From Thermoproteota archaeon (GTDB taxonomy: Archaea; Thermoproteota; Thermoprotei_A; EX4484-217-1; JAPDJV01), in NCBI GenBank assembly GCA_029258925.1, contig JAPDJV010000015.1, positions 1-44,885 of the forward strand: a stretch of DNA of 44,885 bases, read 5' to 3'. The notes beneath the pieces were generated by a model. The model made no database searches. It saw nothing but the letters and a program-made list of their open reading frames with translations, and was not told the DNA's origin. Made by a program: the position numbers and the translations under genes. This document shows positions 23,133 to 31,718 of the stretch, in pieces. Within the stretch, counting starts at the first letter, position 1. Every line of letters begins with the position of its first letter.

Positions 23133-23450
23133 CTCTCTCACCCCTATATATTATATTAGAAGCCTATTATAAAGTTCATCAATGTATCACAACATTTAGA
23201 AGCTTTGGAGAACGCTGTCCAGACTTTGCCTCACATTAATCTTACTCTCGCCCCAAATTGCATGAAGTCAAGCTAGCTTCGAGTATAAAGACTCTACAAC
23301 TCGATTTCATGCCGAAGGATGGTGCAAGGATACTTCTACGTGTGGAATATGAGTATTGTAATTGAGTTACCTACTCTAACAGATTGCCATATGGTGTTAT
23401 AAGAATAATCCTTTTATAATAATAATTGTTGATACTAGCACGGGCTTAAA
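23133..23450. other. Intergenic region, 318 bases, divergent promoters
   Basis: Holds the minus-strand promoter of the surface protein gene (AT-rich run at 23145-23160) and, on the plus strand, CTTTTATAAT at 23411-23420, about 34 bases before GTG 23451, giving a very short leader for the importer operon. A 35-codon frame at 23258-23365 looks vaguely protein-like but has no ribosome site. No RNA gene recognised. Confidence 0.5.
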
Positions 23451-24539
23451 GTGGCCTTCCTCGAAGTCGGAGGAGTTAGCAAGAGTTTTGGACCTATAAG
23501 GGCTCTTGATAACGTTACCTTCGAGGTTTCAAAGGGAGAATATCTCTGTATTCTGGGGCCCACGGGAGCGGGGAAAACAACACTCCTAAGAATCATAAGC
23601 GGCCTTCTCGAGCCTGATGAAGGTGAAGTCTACATTGAGGGAGTTAACGTAACTCAAATCCCTCCTGAAGAGAGGAATGTAGCTTACATGCCTCAGGGAT
23701 ATGCCCTCTTTCCGCACATGACTGTCTGGGAGAACGTTGTCTATGGTGCTAGCATAAAGGGGTTGAGTGAAGAGAGAGCTAGAGATGCTCTTAGGAGAGT
23801 TGGGTTATTGCATAGAGTGGACTCGTATCCAAACGAGTTAAGCGGAGGCCAACAGCAGAGGGTTGCACTTGCAAGAGTTCTTGCAGCAGGAGGCAAACTA
23901 TTATTGCTTGATGAGCCTTTAAGTGCCCTAGATCTTCTCTTAAACATCGAGCTCAGATACGAGCTTAGAAAGCTTGCCAAAAAACTTGGACTAACAGTAA
24001 TTCATGTCACACATAGCGCTGAGGAAGCTATGAGCATAAGTGATAAGATAATTGTTTTGAGGAGGGGTAGAATTCAACAGATCGGGAAGCCGGAGGAAAT
24101 TTATCATGCTCCCTCAAATCTATTCGTAGCGAATTTCATCGGTGAAATAAATATTATTGAGGGCATAGTTAGAGATATTCACAATGGATACTTCACTGTT
24201 GAAAGTAAAACTGTGGGAATTTTAAAAGTCCGCGGGAAGCCTCCTGGAGGAGTAGTTGTACTGGGTTATAGACCTGAATCGATAATCATTTACGTTGAAA
24301 AACCTTTCTACGAAGAAAACTTGTATAAAGCAATAGTTGAGGAAGTCGAGTTTCACGGCGTTAAGACTAGAATACACTTAACTACAATCAGAGGCTTGAA
24401 GTTAATAGCAGATTTGTGGTTTAAACCCGTCGTAAAGATTAGGAGCGGGAGCATAGTGTACGTGAAATTACCTGAAGACAGTGCAATAGTGTTCAGGTAT
24501 CCTAGAGAAGGCATTATAAAGGCGATTAGCTTGGAGTGA
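23451..24539 (+). CDS. ABC importer ATPase with TOBE-like domain (consensus signature)
   Basis: A 362-residue CysA/PotA/UgpC-like ATPase. Walker A GPTGAGKTT, Q-loop YMPQGYALFPH, signature LSGGQQQR, Walker B LLLLDEPLSALD, H-loop VTHSAEEA; the last 110 residues are a TOBE-type regulatory domain. It is the first gene of an importer operon containing a second, different ATPase, a binding protein and a fused permease. GTG 23451 lies shortly after a TATA box and has no ribosome site. The class imports anions, thiamine, iron, polyamines or sugars; the cargo is undetermined. Confidence 0.88.
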   Translation: MAFLEVGGVSKSFGPIRALDNVTFEVSKGEYLCILGPTGAGKTTLLRIISGLLEPDEGEVYIEGVNVTQIPPEERNVAYMPQGYALFPHMTVWENVVYGASIKGLSEERARDALRRVGLLHRVDSYPNELSGGQQQRVALARVLAAGGKLLLLDEPLSALDLLLNIELRYELRKLAKKLGLTVIHVTHSAEEAMSISDKIIVLRRGRIQQIGKPEEIYHAPSNLFVANFIGEINIIEGIVRDIHNGYFTVESKTVGILKVRGKPPGGVVVLGYRPESIIIYVEKPFYEENLYKAIVEEVEFHGVKTRIHLTTIRGLKLIADLWFKPVVKIRSGSIVYVKLPEDSAIVFRYPREGIIKAISLE

Positions 24540-24544
24540 TGGAG

Positions 24545-25630
24545 ATGCCTGAGATTAGAGTTATTAACGTGAGTAAGAGATATGGGGATATAATTGCTCT
24601 GGACAATGTAAATATTGTGGTTGAAGACAGGGAGTACGTATGCATAATAGGGCCTAGTGGAAGCGGTAAGACAACACTGCTCAAAATAATAGCGGGAATA
24701 CTGGAGCCAGACGAAGGCGACGTACTAGTTGATGGAGAAAGTGTTCTAGGAGTTCCAATAGAGGAAAGAGGCATTGGCCTAGTAATGCAGGATGTAGTAT
24801 TATTCCCACATATGAACGTGTGGGAGAACATAGTATATAGTCCCCTAGTCAAGGGCTTGGCGCCTCGAATTATTAACGATATTGGGAGAGAAGTAACAGA
24901 TTATCTTACTCTAAGCATAGACAAGAAAATGTATCCAGATGAAATCAGCAGGGGAGGTCAGCAGAAAGTTGCTCTAGCAAGAGCTCTAGCATCAGATCCG
25001 AAACTCCTACTACTGGATGAACCCTTGGGGTCGATCGATGCTGAAACGGCTAAGAGACTTAGATTCGAGTTAAGGAAACTTGTAAAAGATCTTGGATTGA
25101 CTGCAATACACATCACCCATAACCAAGAGGAGGCTCTAAGTATTGCCGACAAAGTCGTTGTTATGAGAAAGGGTAGAGTAGAACAAGTTGGAAAACCTTT
25201 AGAACTATACTTAAAACCTAGAACACCATTTATATGCAGGTTTATAGGTGGCGAGGCAAACTTCTTCGAGGGACATGTTAAGAAACGCGTGGACGGGCAC
25301 CTCGTAGTCGAGCTCAAAGGCAAACACATAATTAGGGTTCCTAAAACCGATGGAGTTGACGGTAGAGTTGTTGTAGTTGTGAGACCTGAGGACATTTCTA
25401 TAATAGAGAACCCAGTAGAGGAGGGGATTGAAGGAGTGGTTGAGGAAGTAAGTTTTCTAGGAGCATACTATAGAATTCAAGTCTCAACGAGTGAGGGGAC
25501 AATAATAGTCAAAAAATCTGGGAGAGAAAGGATTCCTTCAAGAGGAGACAGGGTTACTATTCTATTCAGAAACGTTTACACATACAGATATCCGGAGAAA
25601 GGACTCGTAGAGGCAATAGCATACGAGTGA
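24545..25630 (+). CDS. ABC importer ATPase with TOBE-like domain (variant signature)
   Basis: A 361-residue paralogue of the preceding ATPase. Walker A GPSGSGKTT, Q-loop VMQDVVLFPH, Walker B LLLLDEPLGSID and H-loop ITHNQEEA are normal, but the signature reads ISRGGQQK where the sister has LSGGQQQR, with arginine at the first signature glycine. A heterodimer of one consensus and one variant ATPase would have unequal sites. ATG 24545 is taken because GGAGTGAT overlaps the previous stop at suitable spacing; GTG 24536 and ATG 24539 are alternatives, all overlapping or abutting the previous gene. Confidence 0.87.
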   Translation: MPEIRVINVSKRYGDIIALDNVNIVVEDREYVCIIGPSGSGKTTLLKIIAGILEPDEGDVLVDGESVLGVPIEERGIGLVMQDVVLFPHMNVWENIVYSPLVKGLAPRIINDIGREVTDYLTLSIDKKMYPDEISRGGQQKVALARALASDPKLLLLDEPLGSIDAETAKRLRFELRKLVKDLGLTAIHITHNQEEALSIADKVVVMRKGRVEQVGKPLELYLKPRTPFICRFIGGEANFFEGHVKKRVDGHLVVELKGKHIIRVPKTDGVDGRVVVVVRPEDISIIENPVEEGIEGVVEEVSFLGAYYRIQVSTSEGTIIVKKSGRERIPSRGDRVTILFRNVYTYRYPEKGLVEAIAYE

Positions 25631-25642
25631 GGAGTATGGAGA

Positions 25643-26773
25643 ATGCGTAAAATAAGGGCTCCAAGAGGATACCTGTTATTCATAATAGGCCTCGTTCTTG
25701 GAATACTCTTCACATCAATAATATCCTCCATATATTATAAGACAAGTGGAGGGAGAACTATAACAGGTCTACCCGAAGAAGTTGAAATAACCTTTCTATA
25801 TACAAGCGAAAAGCAGAGTTGGATCGAGGAGGTCACACCTAAATTCGAGGAATGGTTTGAACTAAATTATGGTATTAGAGTCAAAGTAAAGCTCATAGTG
25901 GCTGGAACCCATGAAACCATTAACATGATACTTCGTGGTACAAAGCCTACTATCTGGAGTCCCGCATCAAGTATTTGGATCCCATACCTGATAGATAAGT
26001 GGATGGAGGAGCATCCAGGCGAGAACATTGTTGAAGGATGGGTTCCCCTAGTATACTCTCCAATAGTTATAGCTGGGTGGAGCAGTCTCGTTGAGGAATA
26101 TAATATAACTTGTTTCATGGATCTCTACAGGCTTGCATCCAGCAGCGTCGACTTTAAGTGGGGGCATCCCGATCCCAGGCTAAGTAATGGTGGTCTCATG
26201 GTTGTTCTATTGGAGTTCAGCGAGGCTATCGGGAAAACGCCTGACAGAATTGAGGTGAGCGATCTAAGTAACGAAACAGTATTGAATATCGTCAAAACTA
26301 TTGAAAGTAAGGCGGTGGCATATGGGAAGAGCACAGGCTTCTTCGGCTCATGGGCTAGCGACAGCGGTCCCCAGGCAATAACATTCTTCGGGGTATATGA
26401 GAGCGTTGCTATGGATAACTCGCTTAAAGCCGAAGCCAAGTGGGGAGATAAAATAGTTTCAGTATACCCCTCTTTTGGAACCCTTTTAAGCGACCACCCA
26501 TTTGTGATACTGAATGCCTCATGGGTTGACCAATGGCAAAAATTCGTAGCATCTAAATACTTATTCTACCTTCTTCAACCCGAAGTTCAGTATAAGGCAG
26601 AGAAACATGGGTTCAGACCGGCGAATCCCAGTGTTCCAATAGACGAGGAAATATTTAATCCGAGAAAGGGGATATCTAAGGAGATACCTGTAAGGATATT
26701 GAAGGCTCCTAGTGGAGAAGTTCTAGAAGCCATTTTAGCTGTATGGGAGAAAGTTAAGAATCCCGGTGTTTAA
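25643..26773 (+). CDS. ABC importer substrate-binding protein, membrane-anchored
   Basis: A 376-residue extracellular solute-binding protein of the type II periplasmic binding fold used by molybdate, sulfate, iron, thiamine and polyamine importers (SBP_bac_11-like). An N-terminal helix, residues 9-29, anchors it. IEEVTPKFEEWFELNYGI, TIWSPASSIWIPYL and GFFGSWASDSGP are the most recognisable portions; a late segment SKYLFYLLQPEVQYKAEKHG is typical of the fold's hinge-side helix. The strongest resemblance I recognise is to proteins paired with CysTW-like permeases, but the ligand is unclear. ATG 25643 follows GAGGAG with 8-base spacing. Confidence 0.82.
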   Translation: MRKIRAPRGYLLFIIGLVLGILFTSIISSIYYKTSGGRTITGLPEEVEITFLYTSEKQSWIEEVTPKFEEWFELNYGIRVKVKLIVAGTHETINMILRGTKPTIWSPASSIWIPYLIDKWMEEHPGENIVEGWVPLVYSPIVIAGWSSLVEEYNITCFMDLYRLASSSVDFKWGHPDPRLSNGGLMVVLLEFSEAIGKTPDRIEVSDLSNETVLNIVKTIESKAVAYGKSTGFFGSWASDSGPQAITFFGVYESVAMDNSLKAEAKWGDKIVSVYPSFGTLLSDHPFVILNASWVDQWQKFVASKYLFYLLQPEVQYKAEKHGFRPANPSVPIDEEIFNPRKGISKEIPVRILKAPSGEVLEAILAVWEKVKNPGV

Positions 26774-26775
26774 AG

Positions 26776-28440
26776 TTGCGGAAAGCGCTACAAGAGCTCT
26801 TAATTAAAGCATTAGGAGCCTTAATGTTACTATTATTCGTATTCATGCCCTCCCTCTACTTGTTTACATATATTTTCAGTAGATGGAATGAAATATACGT
26901 AACAGTGTTTGCCCACCCAATCATAGGCAACCAGTATTGGACTGAGATAGTTAGAGCGCTAAATCTATCATTCCGGCTCTCCCTAACAACAGTAGCAATA
27001 GACTTAGTGATCGGAATCCCATTAGCATACCTCCTAGGGAAGAAGGATTTTCCCGGCAAGTCTTTAATCGAAGACCTGACAATACTCCCCCTTGTAATAC
27101 CCACATCAGGCTTCGGCTTTGCAACAATGATTGCGTGGACAGCTAGCTATGGGCTAGCAGCGCTTCTCGGGTTAAGAGTTGGGGTAGACACAGTTGTTCC
27201 ACTAGTAAATATTCCATTAATAATGTTAATAGTTCACGTCGCTCTGACATTTCCATACATAGTTAATACCGTTGTAGGTGCACTCAAAGATCTGAGCGCA
27301 TCATTTGAAATAGTTTCATCCTCTCTGGGAGCACATCCTGTAACAACTTTCAGAAAAGTAACTTTCCCCTTAATACTCCCCAGCATTCTATCTGGTTCAG
27401 TACTAGCTTTTGCAAGATCTCTGGGCGAGACTGGTGCAACAATGATAGTGTCTGGTGTGAGCACTACTGCTTCAATAGCTATTGTTAGATGGGAGTTTGA
27501 AAACAAGCTTGCTCCAGCAGCATTTCTTGGTGCTATCTTAGTGGGGGTGTCTATGATTCTCATAGTTCCAATAGAATATGCTTTGGGCGGAACGATTAAG
27601 GGTAGGAGGATCATACCGCTAAGCGTGGAGTCCTTCATCGTTAAACTGGAGAAGTCCATACCTAGAAAAATGTCGTGGCTGAGGGACATCGTATCAATAT
27701 TCTTCCTTTCAATAATAATATTAATGCCCATAGCAGTACTTCTCTACAATACAGTAATCTATTGGAGCTGTGATCCATATACCGGTAGGGTTGAGGGGGG
27801 TATACTTTACCAGCTTTTCGGTCCTTCAGACTACTATAGCAGTATAGTAAGTTCTATAATAACAAGTCTCTTAGTAGCATCAATAGCCACACTAATATCT
27901 GCTTTGGTAGGAGTTCTTGCAGTCCTTTTAATGGCCCATTCAAGGTTCGGTAGGTTCATAAAAGTTTTGCTTAAAGTACCTCTAGTTGTGCCCACTAGTG
28001 CTTTAGGACTATCAATGGTTCTCCTATGGGGTCCTCACGGAATAGGCGTTGTGGATCCAGGCTTCTGGCTAATAGTCTTAACTCACGTCGTTTTCTCTGT
28101 GCCCGTTATAACGGAGACTGGGATGGCCTCGTACATAGAGGGTAACTTGCCTCTATATGAGAGTACTGCTAGAACTCTTGGTGCAGGGTACTATGACGTA
28201 GCTGAGACCATAACATTGCCGTTGGTTAAGAGAGGGGTTTTAGCAGGTTCTCTCTTGGCTTTCACGCATTCCCTAGGAGAAACTGGGGCAACATTCATAG
28301 TTATGGGGGAGCATAGAACTATTTCAACTCTAGTTGTCAACATGGTTGAAGCTCTTGCTATTCCAGCAGCTCTATTTGCGACTCTAATCCTAATAGTTAC
28401 GTCGTTCGTTCTCGTAGTTGTTTTTAAGGAAATTTATTGA
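26776..28440 (+). CDS. ABC importer permease, two fused CysT/ModB-like halves
   Basis: A 554-residue permease formed by two homologous halves. Each half has the binding-protein-dependent transport loop that docks with the ATPase: in half one SLGAHPVTTFRKVTFPLILPS, shortened here to AHPVTTFRKVTFPLI, and in half two TLGAGYYDVAETITLPLV. ARSLGETGATMIV and THSLGETGATFIV repeat at matching places. About twelve helices in total. Usual family members are about 250-280 residues and act as homo- or heterodimers, so this fusion fixes one copy of each half per transporter, consistent with two distinct ATPases in the operon. TTG 26776 starts 2 bases after the binding protein stop, with GGTG upstream. Confidence 0.88.
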   Translation: MRKALQELLIKALGALMLLLFVFMPSLYLFTYIFSRWNEIYVTVFAHPIIGNQYWTEIVRALNLSFRLSLTTVAIDLVIGIPLAYLLGKKDFPGKSLIEDLTILPLVIPTSGFGFATMIAWTASYGLAALLGLRVGVDTVVPLVNIPLIMLIVHVALTFPYIVNTVVGALKDLSASFEIVSSSLGAHPVTTFRKVTFPLILPSILSGSVLAFARSLGETGATMIVSGVSTTASIAIVRWEFENKLAPAAFLGAILVGVSMILIVPIEYALGGTIKGRRIIPLSVESFIVKLEKSIPRKMSWLRDIVSIFFLSIIILMPIAVLLYNTVIYWSCDPYTGRVEGGILYQLFGPSDYYSSIVSSIITSLLVASIATLISALVGVLAVLLMAHSRFGRFIKVLLKVPLVVPTSALGLSMVLLWGPHGIGVVDPGFWLIVLTHVVFSVPVITETGMASYIEGNLPLYESTARTLGAGYYDVAETITLPLVKRGVLAGSLLAFTHSLGETGATFIVMGEHRTISTLVVNMVEALAIPAALFATLILIVTSFVLVVVFKEIY

Positions 28441-28464
28441 ACAGAAACCATAGTTCTAGATAGG

Positions 28465-28800
28465 CTATTTCTTGATGCCGTCTCCCTCTATCCAAGACGC
28501 CATTTTCTTAAGAAATTCTGCTGCCTCCTTCAATACTCTCTCCCCCATTTCGGTTGAAACATAAAATTTTTCTCCGCTTAAGCCCTCGTAAGATTTTATG
28601 AGACCCTCTTTTTCAAGACTTCTAAGCAACGTATATATCCACGCTCTTCTAATTCCTATCAGACCCAATCTGGTTGAAAGCTCTCTTCCATACATTGGTC
28701 TCATAGATAGTAGTTTTAGTACGTGGATCCAGAGATTTTCCTTAACAAGTTTTCTGACAAGCCTTTTGTAGACCTTTGTTTCCCTAGGGTCGGTTTTCAA
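28465..28800 (-). CDS. PadR-like winged-helix regulator
   Basis: A 111-residue winged-helix protein. Helices LWIHVLKLLSMRPMYGRELS and RAWIYTLLRSLEKEGLI with the wing EKFYVSTEMGERVLKE match the PadR/ArsR type; the protein is smaller than the PadR at 17037. TTG 28800 is chosen because GGTG lies about 9 bases upstream and because the minus-strand TATA-like sequence at about 28851-28859 would place the transcript start near 28828. The longer frame from GTG 28845 would begin upstream of that. It is convergent with the importer operon and divergent from lhr. Confidence 0.7.
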   Translation of the reverse strand: MKTDPRETKVYKRLVRKLVKENLWIHVLKLLSMRPMYGRELSTRLGLIGIRRAWIYTLLRSLEKEGLIKSYEGLSGEKFYVSTEMGERVLKEAAEFLKKMASWIEGDGIKK

Positions 28801-28853
28801 GGCATAAACACCACGACCCTTGAAGATTGCAGTTACACATAACACATTATAAT

Positions 28854-28873
28854 TTATATTATCTATAATATAA
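28854..28873. promoter_or_regulatory. 20-base palindrome at the promoter of the PadR-like gene
   Basis: TTATATTAT-CT-ATAATATAA is an exact 9-base inverted repeat with a 2-base spacer. It overlaps the likely TATA box of the minus-strand regulator gene, the same arrangement as the palindrome at 17548-17563 before the other PadR gene. Confidence 0.5.
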
Positions 28874-28969
28874 TGTTAACTTCTCATAAAATTCAAAGTA
28901 ATGTTATCTCCAAATAACTTTATAATTTAAACTTAATAATAGTTCTAATATGTGTGGCTGGGGAGGCCA

Positions 28970-31633
28970 ATGAGTATTACTATTGCCAGGAATCCGAGGT
29001 CGCATAGTAGAGTCTATAGAATGCTTAAACCCTATGTTGCGGAATGGTTTAAGAGAAAATATGGTCGCTTCACTCCTCCCCAGCTCGCAGCAATACCATT
29101 GATATTAATGGATAAGAACGTGTTAATATCCTCTCCAACGGGTACAGGTAAAACCCTAGCAGTATTCTTGGCAATATTGAACAAGCTCTACGAAATGGGT
29201 GAAAGAGGAGAGCTTGAAGATAAAATATACGTTATATATGTTAGTCCTCTTAGAGCGCTGAACAATGATATGAGGAGAAACCTGCTCGAACCAATTAATG
29301 GAATAGTGAGCGTCGCGGAAGAAATGGGCTACGAAATACCTGAAATAAATATTGCTGTAAGAACAAGCGATACCCCGCCATCAATAAAGCAGAGAATGGT
29401 TAAACACCCTCCACACATACTCATAACTACTCCTGAAAGCCTTGCAATAGCCTTATCTGCACCCAAATTCAAATTAAAGCTCTCAGCATGTAAGTGGATC
29501 ATAGTTGACGAAATACATGAACTATGCAATAGCAAGAGAGGGGTTCATCTGAGTCTATCCATAGAGAGACTTGAACACCTAGTTGGAAAACCGCTGATAA
29601 GAATAGGTCTAAGCGCAACAATTTCCCCCCTAGAAGAAGTAGCCAAATACCTAGTAGGTTTTCAGGACGACGGATCTCCAAGGGAGTGCATTATTGTTGA
29701 CACAAGGTTTGCAAAACCATTCGACATCAGAGTCAAATGCCCTATCGTGGACATGGTGCACTCTACAGCCGAGGAAATAAATGAAGCAATATACTCATCA
29801 CTTGTAAAACTCATTAAAAAACATAGAACAACACTAGTCTTCACAAACACTAGGAGTGCAACGGAGAGAGTAGTATACAAGCTGAGGAAAATATTTGAGA
29901 AAGAGAATATTGTTGATGCAGACAAAATTGAAGCACACCACAGTAGCTTAAGCAGGGGAATAAGACTTGACGTAGAAGAAAAACTCAAGAAGGGAGAGCT
30001 AAAATGCGTTACATGTTCCACGAGTTTAGAGCTAGGGATCGATATAGGCTACATAGACCTCGTTGTACTGCTTAGTAGTCCTAAGAGTGTAAGCAGACTT
30101 CTTCAGAGAGTTGGTAGAAGTGGTCATAGGCTTAGAAGAGTAAGTAAGGGCAGGATGATTGTTGTTGATAGAGATGACCTAGTGGAGTGTACTGTTCTAG
30201 CTAAAGCCGCGAGGGAGAGGATAATAGATAATGTGAGAATTCCTAGAAACTCTCTCGACGTGCTTGCTCAACACCTCGTCGGAATGGCTCTAGAACAAAA
30301 GTGGGAGATAAATGAAGCTTACAAATTAGTTAAAAGAAGCTATTGTTATCATGATTTAAGTTTTGAAGACTTCATGTCGGTACTGAGATATTTGGCCGGA
30401 AAATACGGTGAACTTGAGCCACATAAAGTTTACGCGAAAATATGGCTTGACGAGAATGAAGGCGTCTTCGGTAGGCGTAGAGGCAGCAAAGTTAGAATGA
30501 TATACTATATGAACTCGGGAACCATACCTGATGAAGCCAAAATAAGAGTCTACACTACCGATGGAAAGTACATAGGTGTACTGGAAGAGCAGTTTCTACA
30601 AATACTAGTGGCTGGAGATATATTCGTTTTAGGAGGTAGAACATACGAGTTTAAGAGGGCAATCGGTTCAATAGCTATAGCAAAGCCGTGTGAAGGTCAG
30701 AGGCCAACGGTTCCATCATGGTTTAGTGAAATGCTTCCATTGTCGTTTGACTCGGCTCTCCTAGTTGGAGAATTCAGAAGAATTGTTGCCGAAAAAATAT
30801 TGTCAGAAGAAAAAGATGCTGTTATAAAATGGCTTGTCAGAGAGTACCTTCTTGAAAAACATGCCGCCGAAAACATATACGAGTACATTAGGGAGCAACT
30901 CATTTTCACGAACAATATCATTCCATCGGACAAGCTCATAGTGGTAGAAGTGTATGATGAGGGGAGAAGAGTTAACATAATATTCCACTCGCTCTTCGGT
31001 AGAAGAGTAAATGATGCCCTTTCAAGAGCCTACGCTTACATTCTAACTAAAATGATTAAGATGAATGTTAGGGTAACGGTGACAGATAATGGGTTCATGC
31101 TAACAATTCCTAGACCAAGCTTGAAACTGGACTTGTGGGAGCTCTTATCATCTGTGAACTCCAATAACATAGGTGAAATACTGAGAAGTGCTCTACGGAG
31201 AACTGAGCTTCTTAAGAGGAGGTTTAGACATTGTGCTGCAAGAAGCTTCATGATATTGAGGAGGTATATGGGTAGGGAGAAAAGTGTGCATAGATTACAG
31301 TTGAATGCTCAAAACCTTTTGAAAATAGTTGAAAATCTGAAAGACTTCCCGATCCTCAAGGAAACCTACAGAGAGATACTTGAAGACTATATGGACATAA
31401 AGAATGCTCGAAAAGTTCTGAAGTGGATGGAAGAAGGGAAGTTGAATGTAACGATACTGCCTCCAAGCACTGTTCCAAGTCCATTCTCGCATGGCATCAT
31501 ATTACAAGGCTATAGTGACATAGTTTTGATGGAGGACAAGAGGGTTCTCCTAATGAGACTGCATGAAATGGTAAAGGAATACTTAAAATCAATCGCTCTT
31601 CGGAAAGAGAGTGGAGAAGTACAGTTAGCTTAA
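28970..31633 (+). CDS. lhr: Lhr-type superfamily 2 helicase
   Basis: An 887-residue Lhr-core helicase, an ATP-dependent 3'-5' DNA translocase conserved in archaea and many bacteria, involved in repair. Motifs in order: Q-motif region FTPPQLAAIPLI, I SSPTGTGKTL, Ia VSPLRALNNDM, II VDEIHEL, III GLSATIS, IV TLVFTNTRSATERV, V CSTSLELGIDIG, VI LLQRVGRSGHR. The C-terminal half is the Lhr winged-helix and DUF4145-like region. Length fits the family (about 850-950). ATG 28970 has GGGGAGG 3 bases upstream; GTG 28952, about 25 bases after the TATA box TTTATAATTT (28919-28928), would be leaderless and is equally possible. Confidence 0.92.
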   Translation: MSITIARNPRSHSRVYRMLKPYVAEWFKRKYGRFTPPQLAAIPLILMDKNVLISSPTGTGKTLAVFLAILNKLYEMGERGELEDKIYVIYVSPLRALNNDMRRNLLEPINGIVSVAEEMGYEIPEINIAVRTSDTPPSIKQRMVKHPPHILITTPESLAIALSAPKFKLKLSACKWIIVDEIHELCNSKRGVHLSLSIERLEHLVGKPLIRIGLSATISPLEEVAKYLVGFQDDGSPRECIIVDTRFAKPFDIRVKCPIVDMVHSTAEEINEAIYSSLVKLIKKHRTTLVFTNTRSATERVVYKLRKIFEKENIVDADKIEAHHSSLSRGIRLDVEEKLKKGELKCVTCSTSLELGIDIGYIDLVVLLSSPKSVSRLLQRVGRSGHRLRRVSKGRMIVVDRDDLVECTVLAKAARERIIDNVRIPRNSLDVLAQHLVGMALEQKWEINEAYKLVKRSYCYHDLSFEDFMSVLRYLAGKYGELEPHKVYAKIWLDENEGVFGRRRGSKVRMIYYMNSGTIPDEAKIRVYTTDGKYIGVLEEQFLQILVAGDIFVLGGRTYEFKRAIGSIAIAKPCEGQRPTVPSWFSEMLPLSFDSALLVGEFRRIVAEKILSEEKDAVIKWLVREYLLEKHAAENIYEYIREQLIFTNNIIPSDKLIVVEVYDEGRRVNIIFHSLFGRRVNDALSRAYAYILTKMIKMNVRVTVTDNGFMLTIPRPSLKLDLWELLSSVNSNNIGEILRSALRRTELLKRRFRHCAARSFMILRRYMGREKSVHRLQLNAQNLLKIVENLKDFPILKETYREILEDYMDIKNARKVLKWMEEGKLNVTILPPSTVPSPFSHGIILQGYSDIVLMEDKRVLLMRLHEMVKEYLKSIALRKESGEVQLA

Positions 31634-31718
31634 TTAAGCAAAGTGGACTCGACTTAAAGTGTTACAGACAACTTTTATAATTCATAACCCCAATATATGA
31701 TAAGTGTAGAGGTTGTCG

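Noticed and set aside
23258-23365. 35-codon frame (TTG start) with a somewhat protein-like sequence in the divergent spacer
   Set aside because: No ribosome site, short, and it occupies a promoter region; could be a gene remnant but cannot be supported.
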